Below, piece by piece: positions 12,825-26,507 of a stretch of DNA of 64,000 bases. Below the pieces are notes generated by a model. It did not search any database. It was not told the DNA's origin and saw nothing but the letters and a program-made list of their open reading frames with translations. Each line of letters starts with the position of its first letter. Positions within the stretch are counted from its first letter, which is position 1. The translations under genes and the position numbers were made by a program. Source of the stretch: Lycocorax pyrrhopterus obiensis (Eukaryota > Chordata > Aves > Passeriformes > Paradisaeidae); contig JACSVZ010000002.1 of assembly GCA_014706295.1 (NCBI GenBank), positions 108,496,547 through 108,560,546 of the forward strand. The letters run 5' to 3'.

Positions 12825-13185
12825 TTTTATTAAAAAAAACAGAAAACCCCAAACGAAAAGACCAAAAACAACAACAAAAAGCGCCAAAATGACCACAAAA
12901 CAAGAAAAAAAGGGAAAAAAGAGCCCCAAAACAACAAAAAAGCGCGCCAAACTAACCAAAACAAATCAAAACAAGAAAATAAAAACAACAAAAAAAACCC
13001 CCAAAAAACAAAAAAACGCCAAAATTACCCCAAAACAAAACAAGGGGTGGAAACAAAACTAAAAAGGATGGGGAGAAATCAAAAACAACCACAAAGAAAA
13101 TAAAAAGGCGGAATAAAGCACGCCAAAATAACCCCAAGACAAAACCCCACACACATGAATAAAACTACACACATAAACCCCCGAA
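12825..13185. repeat. A-rich (C)AAAA low-complexity tract
   Basis: About 360 bp of AAAAC, CAACAAAA and similar units on the plus strand, in copy A of the duplication. The Lys/Thr-rich frame through it is an artefact of composition. A shorter counterpart is at 13,690-13,835. Confidence 0.85.
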
Positions 13186-13220
13186 TGCTTAGCCGTAAAC
13201 TTAAAACTCAAGTCACACTT

Positions 13221-13428
13221 TGATACAAGGAGGAACTTCTTCACGCTGAGGGTGGCAGGGCCCTGGAACAGCTGCCCAGGGAGGTCATGGAGTCTCCTTC
13301 TCTGGAGATATTCACCCACCTGGACACATTCCTGTGTCACCTGCTCTAGGGGACACTGCCTTGGCAGGGGGCTTGGACTACACGATCTCCAGAGGCCCCT
13401 TCCAACCCTAACAATTCTGAGATTCTGT
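13221..13428 (+). mobile_element. CR1 LINE 3' fragment (duplication copy A)
   Basis: Plus-strand CR1 tail with GAGGAACTTCTTCACGCTGA, CTCTGGAGATATTCA and a terminal CAATTCTGAGATTCTGT. It is paired with the copy at 13868-14076. Confidence 0.9.
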
Positions 13429-13689
13429 TAAAAAATACAGAGTGACTCGGGTGTTCTCTGGCAGATCTGTCAGTGCTCAGTTGTATGCAAGATATTCAAA
13501 CTGGGCCAAATAGCTTCATTTTTTGAGATTTGCCCATTAAAGCATGATATTAAACAAAATCCTTTTGCACAGCACGGTGGCAGCTGTCCTGGGGGACTCC
13601 CTGGCACCAGGCAGCTGGTTTGTGGTGGGACAAGGGCTGGCATTTGGCCCCAAAACCTCCCCCAAAGGAAAGCAATTCTGTCAGTTCTA

Positions 13690-13835
13690 TTTTAAAAAAA
13701 AAAAAAAAAGGAAAGAAACAAAACCCCATAACAACAACAACAATAATGTAACAACAACAATAAACAATAAAAGCAGGAAAAAGTACCCCAAAAAACCAAA
13801 TAAAACCACCAAAAAACCCACACAAACCCCCCCAG
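13690..13835. repeat. A-rich low-complexity tract (duplication copy B)
   Basis: An A-run followed by AACAACAACAATAA-type units and AAAACCACC, the counterpart of the tract at 12,825-13,185. Confidence 0.8.
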
Positions 13836-13867
13836 AACAGTTAACTGATGCATGGGAGGCTGCACTT

Positions 13868-14076
13868 AAACATGAGGAAGAACTTCTTTACTTTGTGGGT
13901 GAATCTGGTGTGATATTCCAGAGAGGTTTGGAGTCTCCCTCACTGGAGATATTCAAGAACTGTCTGGATGCAATCCTATGCCATGTGCTCTGGGATGACC
14001 CTGCTTGAGCGGGGAGGTTGGACCACATGAACCACTGTGGTCTCTTCCAACCCATTCTGTGATTCTGTAATTCTGT
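13868..14076 (+). mobile_element. CR1 LINE 3' fragment (duplication copy B)
   Basis: Plus-strand CR1 tail with GAGGAAGAACTTCTTTAC, CACTGGAGATATTCAAGA and a terminal CATTCTGTGATTCTGTAATT. The same 3' flank as copy A shows that it was copied by the tandem duplication rather than inserted separately. Confidence 0.9.
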
Positions 14077-15216
14077 TAAAAAATAAGGAGTTGTTTGGGT
14101 GTTCTGTGGCAGACCTGTCACTGCTCAGTTGTATGCATGAAATTCAAATGGGGTGAAATAGCTCCATTTATTTTTTGAGATTTGCATGTTAAAGCATGAT
14201 TATCATCCAAAGTCCTTTTGCACTTGTCACCTGAGTAAGGAAGTTATGTGGAAGCAAGACAACTGTGATTATCCATGATGAAATAAGTAATTTTGAACAT
14301 GTTCTTTACAAAAAAGGAATACTGTAGTAGGGCTGATTTTTAACACCCTACCAGGGACAGTCCTTGGGACAGGGCTTGTACACATCACAAAAAAGCCCAT
14401 CCTCTGTGAATGAAAAAATAGTCTTTAATGTAGACAGTAAGAAAACAAAATCTAGTAGGCCATAAAAGTTGCTGTTGTTCAGGACTGGGTCCTGGGAATG
14501 TTATCGAAAAGTTATTAAATATTGCAGAAAAAAGTTTTTTGGTTTTGATACATTATTAGAGGAAGGGGAAGGCCAACTTCCACAAATATTTATGGCTTAT
14601 CCACATTTGGAAATTCCCCAGAGCTATTCCAAAATCATGTTTTCACAGATACTTTAAGCTAGAACCTCCACACGGATGCTTTGGGAGAATGGTGCTTCTG
14701 TCCCATTCCTCTTAATCCATTACTTCTAAACACTACACAAGTTATATCCAGTAGACTGAAGTGGATCAGAAGTCCCAATCCTGTGCACACATGACTTGAG
14801 ACTGAAAATTATTTTAAATTCTGACCATCATCAGAGATGATTCTGACCTTCTGGCAGAGATTCAATTTTTGATTCAAGTTTCCGGCAGAGATTCAAATTT
14901 CATGTGGCTATCATCAATCTTCAGTAGCCACTACAGAATGGCAAGTCATTCATTTTAATTGTAATTGTGTTAAGAGTTTTTTTTATTATAGCAGTTCTAA
15001 ACTTACATTTGTGTATTTGTGTGCTCAGAATTTATTCTCTGTGAATGAAAACATGTTGCATGCATTTTCTTTTTACCCAGTAATAAAAATTTTGTGCTTA
15101 GAATTTCTCTCTATTCTAATTATCCCTTCCAGTATGACACTGTCCAAAGGACTGGTTTTGTCACGCTAGTTTAATGTTGCTCTGCCATCTCATGGATTGC
15201 TCTCCTAAGACAAGGC

Positions 15217-15360
15217 CACAGAATCACAGAACCATTTAGGTTGGAAAAGACCTCTGAGATCATCAAGTCCAGCCTCTGACAGAACACCACCTTGTCAACT
15301 AAACCACAGCACCAAGTTCCATGTCCAGTCGTTTCTTGAACACCTCTAGGGGTGGTGACT
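15217..15360 (-). mobile_element. CR1 LINE fragment
   Basis: Minus-strand CR1 end: GAATCACAGAACCATTTAGG, GACCTCTGAGATCATCAAGT, then the CAGAACACCACC and ACAGCACCAAGTTCCA blocks. This is the same subfamily as the copy at 36,212. Confidence 0.88.
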
Positions 15361-16556
15361 GAGAACCTTTGGATGCAACCTTGGACTTGCCTGGAGTACT
15401 GAGGAGGGATGAATAACCCCAACTTCAGTGAACACAGCAGCTCAGGGTGTTGTATCCCAGACCTTTTACTAAAATATGGGGTAGTCAATTAGTATGCAAG
15501 TATCTTTATTTATAAGGCAGAAGATTCATTAGAAGGAATATAACGTATCATTGCTAATAACTTGTAGTATCCTAAGTCTGGCAATGTGTGCACAACATTT
15601 TGCTTTCAGATTCTGACAGTGTACAGACAGTGGACAGAAGTACAAAGGGATAATACAATGTTACAACATTATGAATCCATGTTTTAACCATCTGAATTAT
15701 TTAACTGAAAATACTGGTTATTACAGAGAAAGCAGTGGATCAAAGGAGACAGTATCTAAACAGAAGTCAGAGCATATAGGATGGAAAGGGACAGGGGAGG
15801 CCTAATCAGGGAATAGAAAAATAGAACAAATAGTAAGAAAGTGTCATGAATAGATCAGAGCATAAACATCACTGAGACAGAAAAATATGTTCACTGCTTC
15901 AATTTTAAGAATAACCAGAACATGACTGTAAAATTTGGAGTTGAAACTGCTTAGCCTCCACCCTTTGCTGTTTCTGTGCTGCTGCCAGTCCTGCTTTTTT
16001 ACTCCTTTGGGCTGGAAGCTTCCTGAACTTGTAAGTTTTGTGATTCCTTTATGCAGATAACCGAACTAGATCTTTCTGCTGAAGTCAGCTGCTGCTGAGG
16101 AAGTTTATTTGAAAGGTTTTTTTCATCTGTTAATAAAATAATGTTTGTATTACTGTGTAGGTTTAAAACAGAGGAAAAAGAATACAGAATTGCAAGAGCT
16201 GCAATCTCAGGTTGAATCCAATGCTTTCATTTGCAGTCATTTAAATATGCAATGTAGTTGTTTCCCTGTGGTGGTTACAGGCTAAACAATATCCTTGAAA
16301 GCTTACAGCATGGACTCCCAGCTCCTTGCAAACTTCAACTGCACATTTCAGTTTATGGTCAGTTCAAATTTCTGAGTTACAGAATTAATGATTTTCACAG
16401 CAATCCTCTGCAGCATAACTTGAAATTAAATTCTTAAGATTTACCTGAAATCACACAAGAAGCTATCTATTGGAGGGGTGGAGTTGGTTGGTTGAGGGAT
16501 TTTTAAATAAACCACAGCAATACACAAGTAATTTCAAGTTAGGCACCAATGTCGAT

Positions 16557-16952
16557 TTACATCCAGTTAGCTGTTGTGTGGTAACTCCTCAAGGTTAATC
16601 TGGGACACTGATTTCTCAACTTTTGGATTTGCTTATGATCTTCACAAGCCTCCTGTACAATGTGGTCATCTGTGACAGCAGTCACTGTTATGGAAGATGA
16701 ATTGCTGCCAGAGTGAGGCTGTGGTGTCTGAGGCTGTGGTTCCTGCAGTCTGCCATGCATCAGAAGCCCTCTGAGTTTCACTGCCTCCCACAGATCAGGA
16801 AAAGCTCTTGAAATGCCCTTCTGCAGCTTGCAAGACAGAGGAAAAACAACAGGTGCACAGAAGAAAGAGGAACTCATCCTGTGCTGAATCAACACGTGTT
16901 TTCTCAAAAGACAATGAAAAAAACAATTCTGAAGGAAGATTTTAGACAGCAA
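16557..16952 (-). other. Open frame of unknown status, 131 codons
   Basis: A minus-strand frame with a Gln/Pro-rich middle and a Ser-rich run, then DDHIVQEACEDHKQIQKLRN, which could form a short helix. I recognise no family. There is no CpG island and no clear splice architecture, so chance is the default explanation. Confidence 0.15.
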
Positions 16953-19900
16953 GGCAGTAGGAACTCTTCCAGGGGCCTCAAGTGTGTACCAAGGTCAGAG
17001 TACCTGGAACATGGTCCAGGTGATCCTCAGGACAGAGTCTGCTGGCTGAAGCAGAAGGTCAGATCTGAAGCTGCAAGGATTAATGGAAAGGTTTGCCCAG
17101 CCATGCTTCAAGGTGGTAGCAGGGGTTAATCTGCAGCTCTTCTGAATCAATGGTACAGTCTGCCTGACAACTCGGGATCCCAATGCCCTTGATGGCATGG
17201 GATGGGAATGAGTTGTCATAGAGTTCTCCTTCCAGGCATGATAATACCAGTGAACAGCTCCTGGTATTCAGAGAGAGCTAGGAAGAGCTGGTAGCTCCTG
17301 ATGATCCTGCTCTGGCCTGGGAATTCCGAGGCAATCATTCTCTATAACCTCTCTTTTGTTCCCCATAGCCGTCTACCACTTCCCTGACTGAGCCCAGGAT
17401 TAGCAGCAATCTTCTGTTCTTTGCCGGTATTGCCTCAAGGCTTTTAAATTGCCAGCCTCTTTTTATTAAGATATGTAAATCTAAGAAAACTCCATAAGAA
17501 TCAATGTAAGTTTTTCCTATGAATATAGGGCCTGGCCGTAAGAAAAGAGAGAGACACGTAGGAAAAAAGAAGAAATTACGTAAAACAAGTGGATCAAAAC
17601 TCAGCAACAAAGCCCTTGGATCCATTCACCACAAAAATTTGGACACATATAAATATTCTCACTCTGTTTGTAAGAAAAAGTGAAATTCTCATGCTCACTC
17701 TCTCACACACTCTCATACTTCCTTTTTCCTAATTATCTCGGAGGTTTCTTCCTTAAATCAGTCATCCTTGCTGCTATTTTTTTTAAACTGTAGTCAGATA
17801 ATCTTCCTGATTCTGGGGGTTCCTTCCTCAGGGAAATTCCTGGGGTTGTTGCCCTCCACTTGCTCAAACTGAGTCACTACACTAACAAAGGACTGACAAA
17901 CTGGTTCTTCATTTGTCGCCAACATTTGTACTGATTTCCTCAAAGCAGTTTCATCTTTGCAGGCTTAGTCACATGCAAAAGCCCTACACCTAATGTGTCC
18001 CTATACAAAGGCATATACTGCAGTATTTATGACTTAGTATGTGTGTATAGTGTGCAGCTTTGATTTGTTGGGGATCCAAAGCAAGCAGGTACGTTTCAGT
18101 GGATGGGAGGCGAGCACTGGTTACAGTATACATACACAAAAATGTAGACAAACAACTGAAAGTATTAATTAAAACTGATTAATTAAATCTGGTTCCTCAG
18201 ATTCCACTCTGCTTTCACTGAACTTAGCTATCAGAGTGATGTTAAATTTAAGCAATATAAAGATAAAGGGAAAAAACCATCACTGGAGCAATAATTAGAG
18301 AAATGACAGCCGGGGATGTGAAAATGCATTGTCAAATGGATATGCGATTTCAGAACTTTTCATGAGGTAGTCATGAGCATACTACATCTGTTCACCTGAG
18401 GTGAATCAACACAAAAAGTCCCTGAATTAAATTGTTACTATTCCATTATATATATTTTAAGTCAAATGGCAATGTGCTTTATGCAGAAGAATTTGCCAAA
18501 ACATCTTAATACTATGTTTTTTTCATCTTTTTCCTTAAACGGAGTTGTGGCACATTACTGCTGTATTCAACCAAACTTTCTCTTCTGCTTTTCAACATAT
18601 TTAAGTAATTACTCTTGGTGACAGAAGAAGATGAAAATGAATCAAACAGTAGATTCTCACTCAGAAATCAGTATTTTCCTGGTTCACAAAGAGTATTTTT
18701 TCTGAGGTTTTTAGTTATGTAAATAAAGTGCTACACAGTGCAAAGTCATACAATAATAATAAAATGCTGTGAGTTGATAATATCAGTTTTCCATTGTTTA
18801 CCAGACATTACTCCAGGGGATAAAATCATTTTGAGATTTCCTGTCTTTCCTATAATTAGAATCACCTCTCTGTCTTTCCACAAACATACTTCTTTTACCA
18901 CATTTAAGAGACCAAACAAATAAAAAAGTCTAAATAAACTTTTCCTTGTCATTTAAAGAAATTTCATCTTTGAATCAGCAGTTCAGATTTTCACTGCAAA
19001 ATGTATTTCAATGCATTAGAAACAATAAGTAAGCATAGAAAGGCCATTTTGAGCTTGCCAGGGTTTACCAGTTGCAATAGTCAAGTAGATGCAATTCATC
19101 TATCACACTACAGGTGAATTGAATAGACAGAAATTTTTTAAACTGTCTTTATTGTATATTTAAGGGTGTGAGAAGTAGTGTTTCCAAACAAATATTTTGT
19201 TATTTGGGTTCTAATTAATAGAATTCACTGTATTCCTAGAAAGTGCCTGGTTTAGACTCTCTATCACTGTAAATTACTACTTTTGGCAAAAAAAATAAAA
19301 GTCATTGAAGAGGAGGAGAAAAGCAAATGAGAAATGCTACTCAAGAGCTTTATTATTTTTTTACTAATGGCATTATCAAAAATTCTCTTGGGAAATGTTC
19401 AAGTTACATATTCCTTTTATTCTCTGTGCCTGGAAAGTTTAGGGAAATATGAAACTGCCCAAATAGCATGTAAAATCTATAAGTTTTACTCATTTTAATA
19501 TATCTTTCAACCATAGTGCTTGCTGAATAAAATCAGCATTAAAAATAACTACTGGGCATTTCTGTTTATCTTAGGAGCCATCATTTGTATTTCAGTTTAT
19601 GATATTATTCAACATCTCAATTGCTGCATTATAATTTGAAGCACAAAGGAATTAATTCTGATCTGAATTATACCAGGACTCACTGGATTTAGTGTGCAGG
19701 ACATGATTGCTCCTTTATTTTTTATAGAGATATAGACCTCAGCTTGGGAGGGGATGGGGGTCAAAGAGAATAAAGAATCAGAGCACTCCACTCCAGCAGC
19801 TTCCAGACACCACAATGCACAAACACGAGAGAACCATCCCCCCTACTAGGAACTAGAATTGAATGGATAATTTTGTTTTTGCTGTTTGGGAAAGAAAGGA

Positions 19901-21030
19901 AATGGAGGAAGGAAAGAAGTGTGATAGATTCAGCATGACAATACTGACTCCCAAATTAGAAAGCCCTGACCAGAGGATATAATCTCTTTTTGTTCCATGT
20001 CTTGTGTCCTGTACCAGACATGGCTGTTGGAGTCCAAAGTGCAGGGAATATTTCTCTGCCTGTTTTGAAGGGTTCTACCCCTCTGGACAACACTGTCTTT
20101 GACCTTCATCCATGGAGAAAATTACCTACCCTCTGGGAAGAAGCAGAATCTACACTGGTGTGAACTAGGTGACAGAACATTATGTAAGATTGTCACAGGG
20201 TGAAAATTTAGAGGTGTTGGGTTTGTTAATATAGTAAATAGATAAGAAGTAAAAACTTCAAAATGGAGGATTGTTGTTGTTCTCCAGGCCTTCTTCTTTC
20301 TTCTTTCTTTACTCCATATTCTGCGGCAAAAATGGATTGAGATGATTGGGTGAAAAATGCCGCAGTTCCTTTCGTGTGACAGAACGATTTATTGAACATT
20401 GGTAGAAAAGTAAAAATATATTTCGTTTCAGGCTTTCATTGGGTAATTTACCTTTAAAAGAACGGTGTTATCTTGAAAACTGGGCTTTTCTCTCGCATGC
20501 TCTAAGGGGGAGTCATGTCCCCGGCTGAGCTCCTTTTGATAAGACTTAATAAACAACTTTCTAAAAGCAAGAAGCGTGGAAAAGTCCCGTTTGTCTGCAG
20601 AGCCCAGGCAAGGGCTCTGGAAATTCTCCCCCATCCGGGGAGACATAATTAAGGCGCGGTAAAGCGTCATATGGTGCCCCGTGTCACATGGCAAGGTAAA
20701 GTCCAAACCTCTTCTAAAAAGCCTGCTTAAAGTCTTGCATTTAGTAATTCCATTTAATTCAGAAAGGTATTTCACATTCCAGCTGACTTTTTCCACCCCC
20801 AAGATGCCAGTTGGTAGGATATTTCAAAATTTCAATTCTTGTTCCAGTTTAAGGGGAAAAAATTAATTAGGTCATTTCTTGAGGAAGAGAAATTAACTGT
20901 TAGTTCTACACCACTATACGTCATCAAAGTCATCATTTGCTCCTGAGCTGAGACTGGCAAAGAGGTGTAATGCCACTAATCCGAGTGTGATCGCTGTGGC
21001 TATGCCCTTGTAAGGCAATTTAAAGTTTTT

Positions 21031-21510
21031 GTGATAGCTTGCTTCCCCTTTCCCTCCTATTCATTATTCCCCAGGGCCTCTTTTCACTCTGGTTCACTTT
21101 CCAAAAGCCCAGCCTGGTGGATCAATCAAACTGTCTGGATCCCTCAGCTAGGCACCAACTCAGGCCTGCTGGTTCCTTCCCAGGAGAAGTTTCTTCAGAG
21201 AAAATTGCAGAGTAGGTACAGAGAAAAATTGAACATTCACTCTAACGTGCATTCTCACAGGGAGAAAAATAATTTATTCATTGCAAATAACTTCTACTTC
21301 AGATTGATCAGGAAAGCAGTGAGTGCTACTGGTCAGGCAATACTACATGACAAAACAATAGACAAATCTAGAAAGCTAAGCCAGCAGACATGGGTTGCTA
21401 ACTTGCAAAGAAACATGGGTGAGGGAAAAAAACACACCGATGAACAAAGCTGGACTTGGAAGGATAATACTGCAAGGCAAAAGCATTGGATTCAAATCTC
21501 AGTTAAATGA
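21031..21510 (+). other. Open frame of unknown status, 159 codons
   Basis: The longest open frame outside GC-rich DNA and repeats. Its composition (Ser, Lys, Gln-rich; no hydrophobic segment or motif) suggests nothing, and neither a promoter island nor convincing exon borders are seen. It lies just after a block with unusual CpG content (20.3-21.0 kb). Confidence 0.15.
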
Positions 21511-24500
21511 GGATGACAGAGCAATACTCTGGGGGTAAGTGAAGGACAGGCAGGAGGGAAGGTCCTTGTGACTGCAGTGGGATGGTCAATGAATCTAAAT
21601 GGAAGCCACAGCTACAGATAGGATCAGAGCTGCAGGCAAATTGGAGGAATGGGGAAATCAAAATACCAAAGGAAGTTTCAAAAGTTTTCCTATATGTTGA
21701 TACCAAAAAGTAAATTTTGGGTACTGTATTGCCACTTGGCCATGAAAGAAGTGATTTCATAAATTAACAAAAGGATTTTAAACCTTCTCTTAAAATACTA
21801 GCCATTGAAGATATCGGTATTTACATGGCTTATCTCTTCAGCCATCTTTTCTTATTCACAAGGGTTTTCCCTGGGGGAACGATAGTTTCTTGTCTCAAGG
21901 TACAAGCAGAAGTTAGAAATTACACCATGATTTTATAAAACCAGCTTCATGTCAACACATGCTTTCACCAGGCACCATGTGTCTACTTCAATTGACCTTA
22001 CCCAATTACTTAATTTTATTACTCACTCTAACAAAGGTTAAGACATTAAGGTCTTAGAAAGTTACACCAAATAATATAATTGTCAGAGATTACTTTCTCA
22101 TATAATAGTGTCATTAAAATCAGGTAAATAGATGAAGGGTCATGATGTAAATAAGCTCACTGAAATTAAAATTCATATTTCAAGGCAACAGCACTGCTGC
22201 CTGACATACGTGCATGCTGTAATGTCTCCTTTTTGGGAGTAGGAAATCCTTGCCTCTTTCTGACTTGCATAAATGACAGGAAACTTATATGAGGAAATCC
22301 TCTACAACCTTAGCATTTTCAACTAGGACAAGGGAACAAAGAGGAAAGGCAACTCGATGTGCTCCTTTTAGGTCCATCAACAAACATCCCTTGTTGTGCT
22401 TCAACATGTATGCTCAACTGTAAAACCACGGCTTCTGTGTGGGTGGGAAAATGCCCTGTGGTTTAACAGCAGTGTTGATTATATGCACACTCAGGTTACA
22501 CCAGAAGAATGTATCCCAGATCCTCTGCTTGGGAACCATTGCCCTGTTTCTCATCCCCTTCGATTATCCCCTTGTCCTTGTGCAGGTTATCTGTGGGCAC
22601 AGGTTATCTGATGTATGCTATGCCTTGAATAAAAAAAAAAAAAAATCAGTCAAGTTGCACTAGCAGAATTTCTTTCACTTGCTCTGCATTTCAGAGCAGT
22701 GAATCTAATGCAACAAATATCCTATTTTTCAGCTTTTCCTGTGGTTATTCCCATCAGAAGACATTTGCCTTCGTTGATAGCAGTGCTGCCAGGGAAGTGT
22801 GTGCTGCTTCTCCACCCTGCTGCCAGGTTGTGTTCAGCCACTAGTTAATCTTCCAGAAGTATAGCACACATTTTTTCCCCTGGATATATGAGATTGCACT
22901 TGACATTTTAGGATCCGCTTTCTCCGAATGGGTCCAATTTATCCTGGAATCCGGATTGTGCTGTGCACTGTCTGTTGCCATCGTGATTTATCCCTTCATC
23001 TCTGCTTTCAGCATCTGCAAATGCAGTCGCTTGCTGGTTGTGTATTTGTTTCCAGAACGTTCATTAAACTATTACCTACAGTAAGGTCAGGTATGTACGT
23101 TTCTGATGCTACTTTGTAAGGTCTGTCATACAGCATTTATTATTTCCCGAGTATCTTATTTATATTATATAATGTTAATTTATCTTAGTTTGAAGGCCAT
23201 GAAAGACTAAGTTAAATACCCTACAGAAGTGTATTACATCAGCAGAGTTACAAAACCCAATTATAATTGAAGTTCATCAGAGTACAGCCTGAATTCAGCT
23301 TGCCAAGTCCTGTTTCTAAAACCAAATTAGTGAGCATCAATATACTTCTATTGATGGTACTTCATCTTTTACATTTTATAACTGATGGGGTCAACCATGT
23401 TGTTTGAGTCCAGCATTGGAGGACTTTCCATTGCATGCTCAGAATTATTCACAATGATTAACAGCAAGACAGAAAACTCTTCAGCCAGTTCATCTGGGGT
23501 TATTGCATGAAAGTCCTCTCTTCCTTCCTTTTAGAATATTTATTTATTTTTAGAATTTTTATTAATGCAGTTTAAAACTTACATTTCCATTTTGGCCTGA
23601 AAAATTATCCAGTACCTTGATCAGATGTAAATACATCCTTTTGCTCCTTGCCAAATACTGTAGCTAACATTAGCACTCTCCTGTCAATCTGGCACCAAAT
23701 CTTACCTGCAGTTTTACCTTCTTTTGTTTCTATTTTAGATTTCCTTCTGTTGTCCCTCATTTTACTAGGCTTGAATTTTCTTTGGATTTGTGTGGTAATT
23801 TTTATTGACTTATTTATGTTTGCTATCTATTTCTAACTACTATCTTTCCTTCCTTTTCCAGAAAAGGTTTTAAATAAAATTGTTAATTTTAATATTTAAA
23901 ATATTGCTTAACACTATGTAATGAAGTCTTCTGATACACACCCTAATTTTCATTAATATTGTTAATTTTCTCCTCTAATATAGTCTCAGTTTTTCTTACT
24001 TCTTAGCTATTTTTTTCTAGGAAACTTAAAATCAGGCATATGTAGACAGTTTATTTTGTATGTGTGAGTAAATGCAAACACTTCTGTAAATGCCTACTCA
24101 GCCATAAACATGTGCACATGTAACAGCTGGGCTGAGCCTGTTCTCTGTGTGACCTCATTTGGTGTAATTGGTTGTGAGCATTGTGTCTTCAGGCCACCAC
24201 GATCTTCCAGCCGTGTGATCATTCCAGCCCTTCCCAGCACAACCAGGTTTCCATGTGTGCCATCTATTGAGTACTGGAAAAATATCATCAGTAATCCCTG
24301 AAATCCTTAACGCACTTTTACCACTGTCTTCATGAGACTTCCATTCTCCACACTAACAATAACAGTGCCACTTCTACTTTCACATATTATTGACAGGCAC
24401 TTAAAGGCTTATTTGCTGTTATTGTTATTATTGCTTATTAATGTTGGATTTTTGTATTTTTTTTAAACTCTTTACTTTTAACCTTCCTGATGTAATGTTT

Positions 24501-26495
24501 TCCATATATTATTCATTCTTACATTAAGTCAGATTTTAAATGCGCGTGTGATTTACCAGAAGAAAAACCCTACAGATTTAGTCCCTGATTGATTTTTTTA
24601 ATAATCTTTGCATTTAATTATCTTAGAGTGGCTAATGACCTTTTATCACATTTTATTATTAATGCAATCATACGCAAAGAAATTGAATTTGGGTGTAATT
24701 CAGATCTAAATCTTAACTAAGTGACACCAAATGTAAGGCACTAATAGACAAAATTAGAATTCAGCCAGTGGCATGGTATTACTATTTTCCTCATGATTTA
24801 TTGGATACTAAAGAAAACCAGTAGCTGTCAGAGGAAATTCATTGATTTGATTCTGACTGACAAGACTTCACATGTGCTGGAACATTCTTTGTTGCAGTTT
24901 CTATAACAATGCATGCTGCTATCCTGATTTTTTGGGTTTTACCTAAGATGACACACAATTCTTCTTAGATCTGCTTTTATTATTCATCAGTGGGGTAGCA
25001 TAGGAGCAAATAGCAAGCACAGGAAATATTGCTGTCCTTCTGCTGTCATTACATGTTTGATTTAGCAAGTTAATAACATGACTGTAAAGGCTGTTTATAT
25101 GAGATAATAATCACTGCAGTGTTTGGGCCCAGAAAATGCTGATAACTTCTCCAAAACCAAATCTGTGATGGAAATTTCCAAGAAAATCACTTTGACAGGA
25201 GATTACTAGTTTTACTGCAGGCCAGATGCAAACTGAAAGATAACTGAACGTGTTGATGCTTTCATCTTGGAGGTGCCAAGTCTACTGCATTTCCCATTTT
25301 ATTTCTTACTCAAAAGTGGGTCATACTTGACTTTGCTTCTGTAAAAATATCAAGCTGCAGAAAATACATTGGATACTGGAAAATTTATTCATAAATTACC
25401 AGATATTAGTTTTTTATGATTCTATATTCAAATTTTCTCAATAATAAAGAAAGAATAATATTCTGTCATGATAAAAATAATGCCCAAAAGATATTGAAAC
25501 CTATTCCAACTGTTTTTAATGGAGCAGATGTAACTTTTAGCCAAATGAGAAGAACCTAGACAGATCCCAAATCTCTTATGTGCATTACTGAATGTATCAT
25601 GAATATTCCAGTACTTGCAGAAATAAGTAGGAGCACTATCTTTGTTCTTTGAGTGTTCGCATGCCTGAGGACACCTAGAAGAATCTGCTTTTCTTTTTCT
25701 TCATCACAGGCAAAACCAACCCAACAGTTGCTTTGGTAGATTGCTTTGACAGTTGCATTGAGGTCACCGTGTGATGTTTGTACATGTTCAACTCCTTCCA
25801 TGATTTTCGCTTGGCTTCAGCGCTCATTTCCACTGTGGGCAGAGAAACCCCATGCACAGAGATGCATGACCTGAGAGAATATGACAAGAAAAATCACAGC
25901 TTTGTTTCCACGGCTCAGCACTCCTTGGGCACCTTAACTTCCACTAAAATTAACCTACATTTGTGTCTGTTTGTCAACACAAGGACATGTCTCATGTCTT
26001 CTGTTGCCCTATCTTGTCATTTGCCACAGACATCCCCATCGCAGCTATCATCAGAGTACTGGGTAAAGAAATAACAGGCTGAAACCAGATAAAAATTAGA
26101 ATCCTTAATAACCTTTACAAATAGAGCAAAATAAATTTCTCTGAAATATCTATTGTCATTGTTTGTGATTTCTAGCCATTAAGTCTTTCTCTATATCCTT
26201 TGACAGCGGTAGGCGATGGTCCATCATGCTGGCACAAGGAATGTGGGCCACAGCTGCCCACACCTGAGAAAATGCCATCTCCAGTGCTAATGCAAATGTG
26301 TTTTTAAAAGTAATCGATGACTGAATCATCAGCTTTGAGATAACCTAACTCTGCCTACCACTATTTTAAATGCCTTGTCAGTTACATCTGTGCTCGACAG
26401 TTACTCCCTTTCCAAGCCTGGCACTTGGCACAGGCCTCCTTCTGCTGATAATGGCAGGCAGAAGTGTCACTTAAGCCAGTGTTCAGGAATAATTC

Positions 26496-26507
26496 GGGGG
26501 GGGGGGG
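26496..26507. repeat. G homopolymer (12 G)
   Basis: A run of twelve G on the plus strand in intergenic DNA. Confidence 0.9.

Larger units (their letters stand above)
12730..14225. repeat. Diverged tandem duplication upstream of TRAPPC8
   Basis: Two copies sit head to tail, about 12,730-13,573 and 13,575-14,220. In both, the same landmarks occur in the same order: a CCTGGC(G/A)CC..G(A/C)AGCTGG block, a short T/A tract, a CA-rich AAAAC low-complexity run, a plus-strand CR1 tail, then a unique tail containing GCTCAGTTGTATGCA and TTAAAGCATGAT. The copies have diverged by substitution and by the length of the A-rich run. Because both carry the CR1 with the same flank, the CR1 insertion predates the duplication. 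Confidence 0.8.

Noticed and set aside
12003..13062. Long open frames on both strands (up to 216 codons)
   Set aside because: They arise from stop-poor CpG island DNA and the A-rich tract. Only the TRAPPC8 exon 1 part in one minus frame matches a protein.
21031..21510. 159-codon frame as a gene
   Set aside because: No motif, promoter island or splice structure; length is compatible with chance in a 64-kb window. Kept only as a low-confidence entry.
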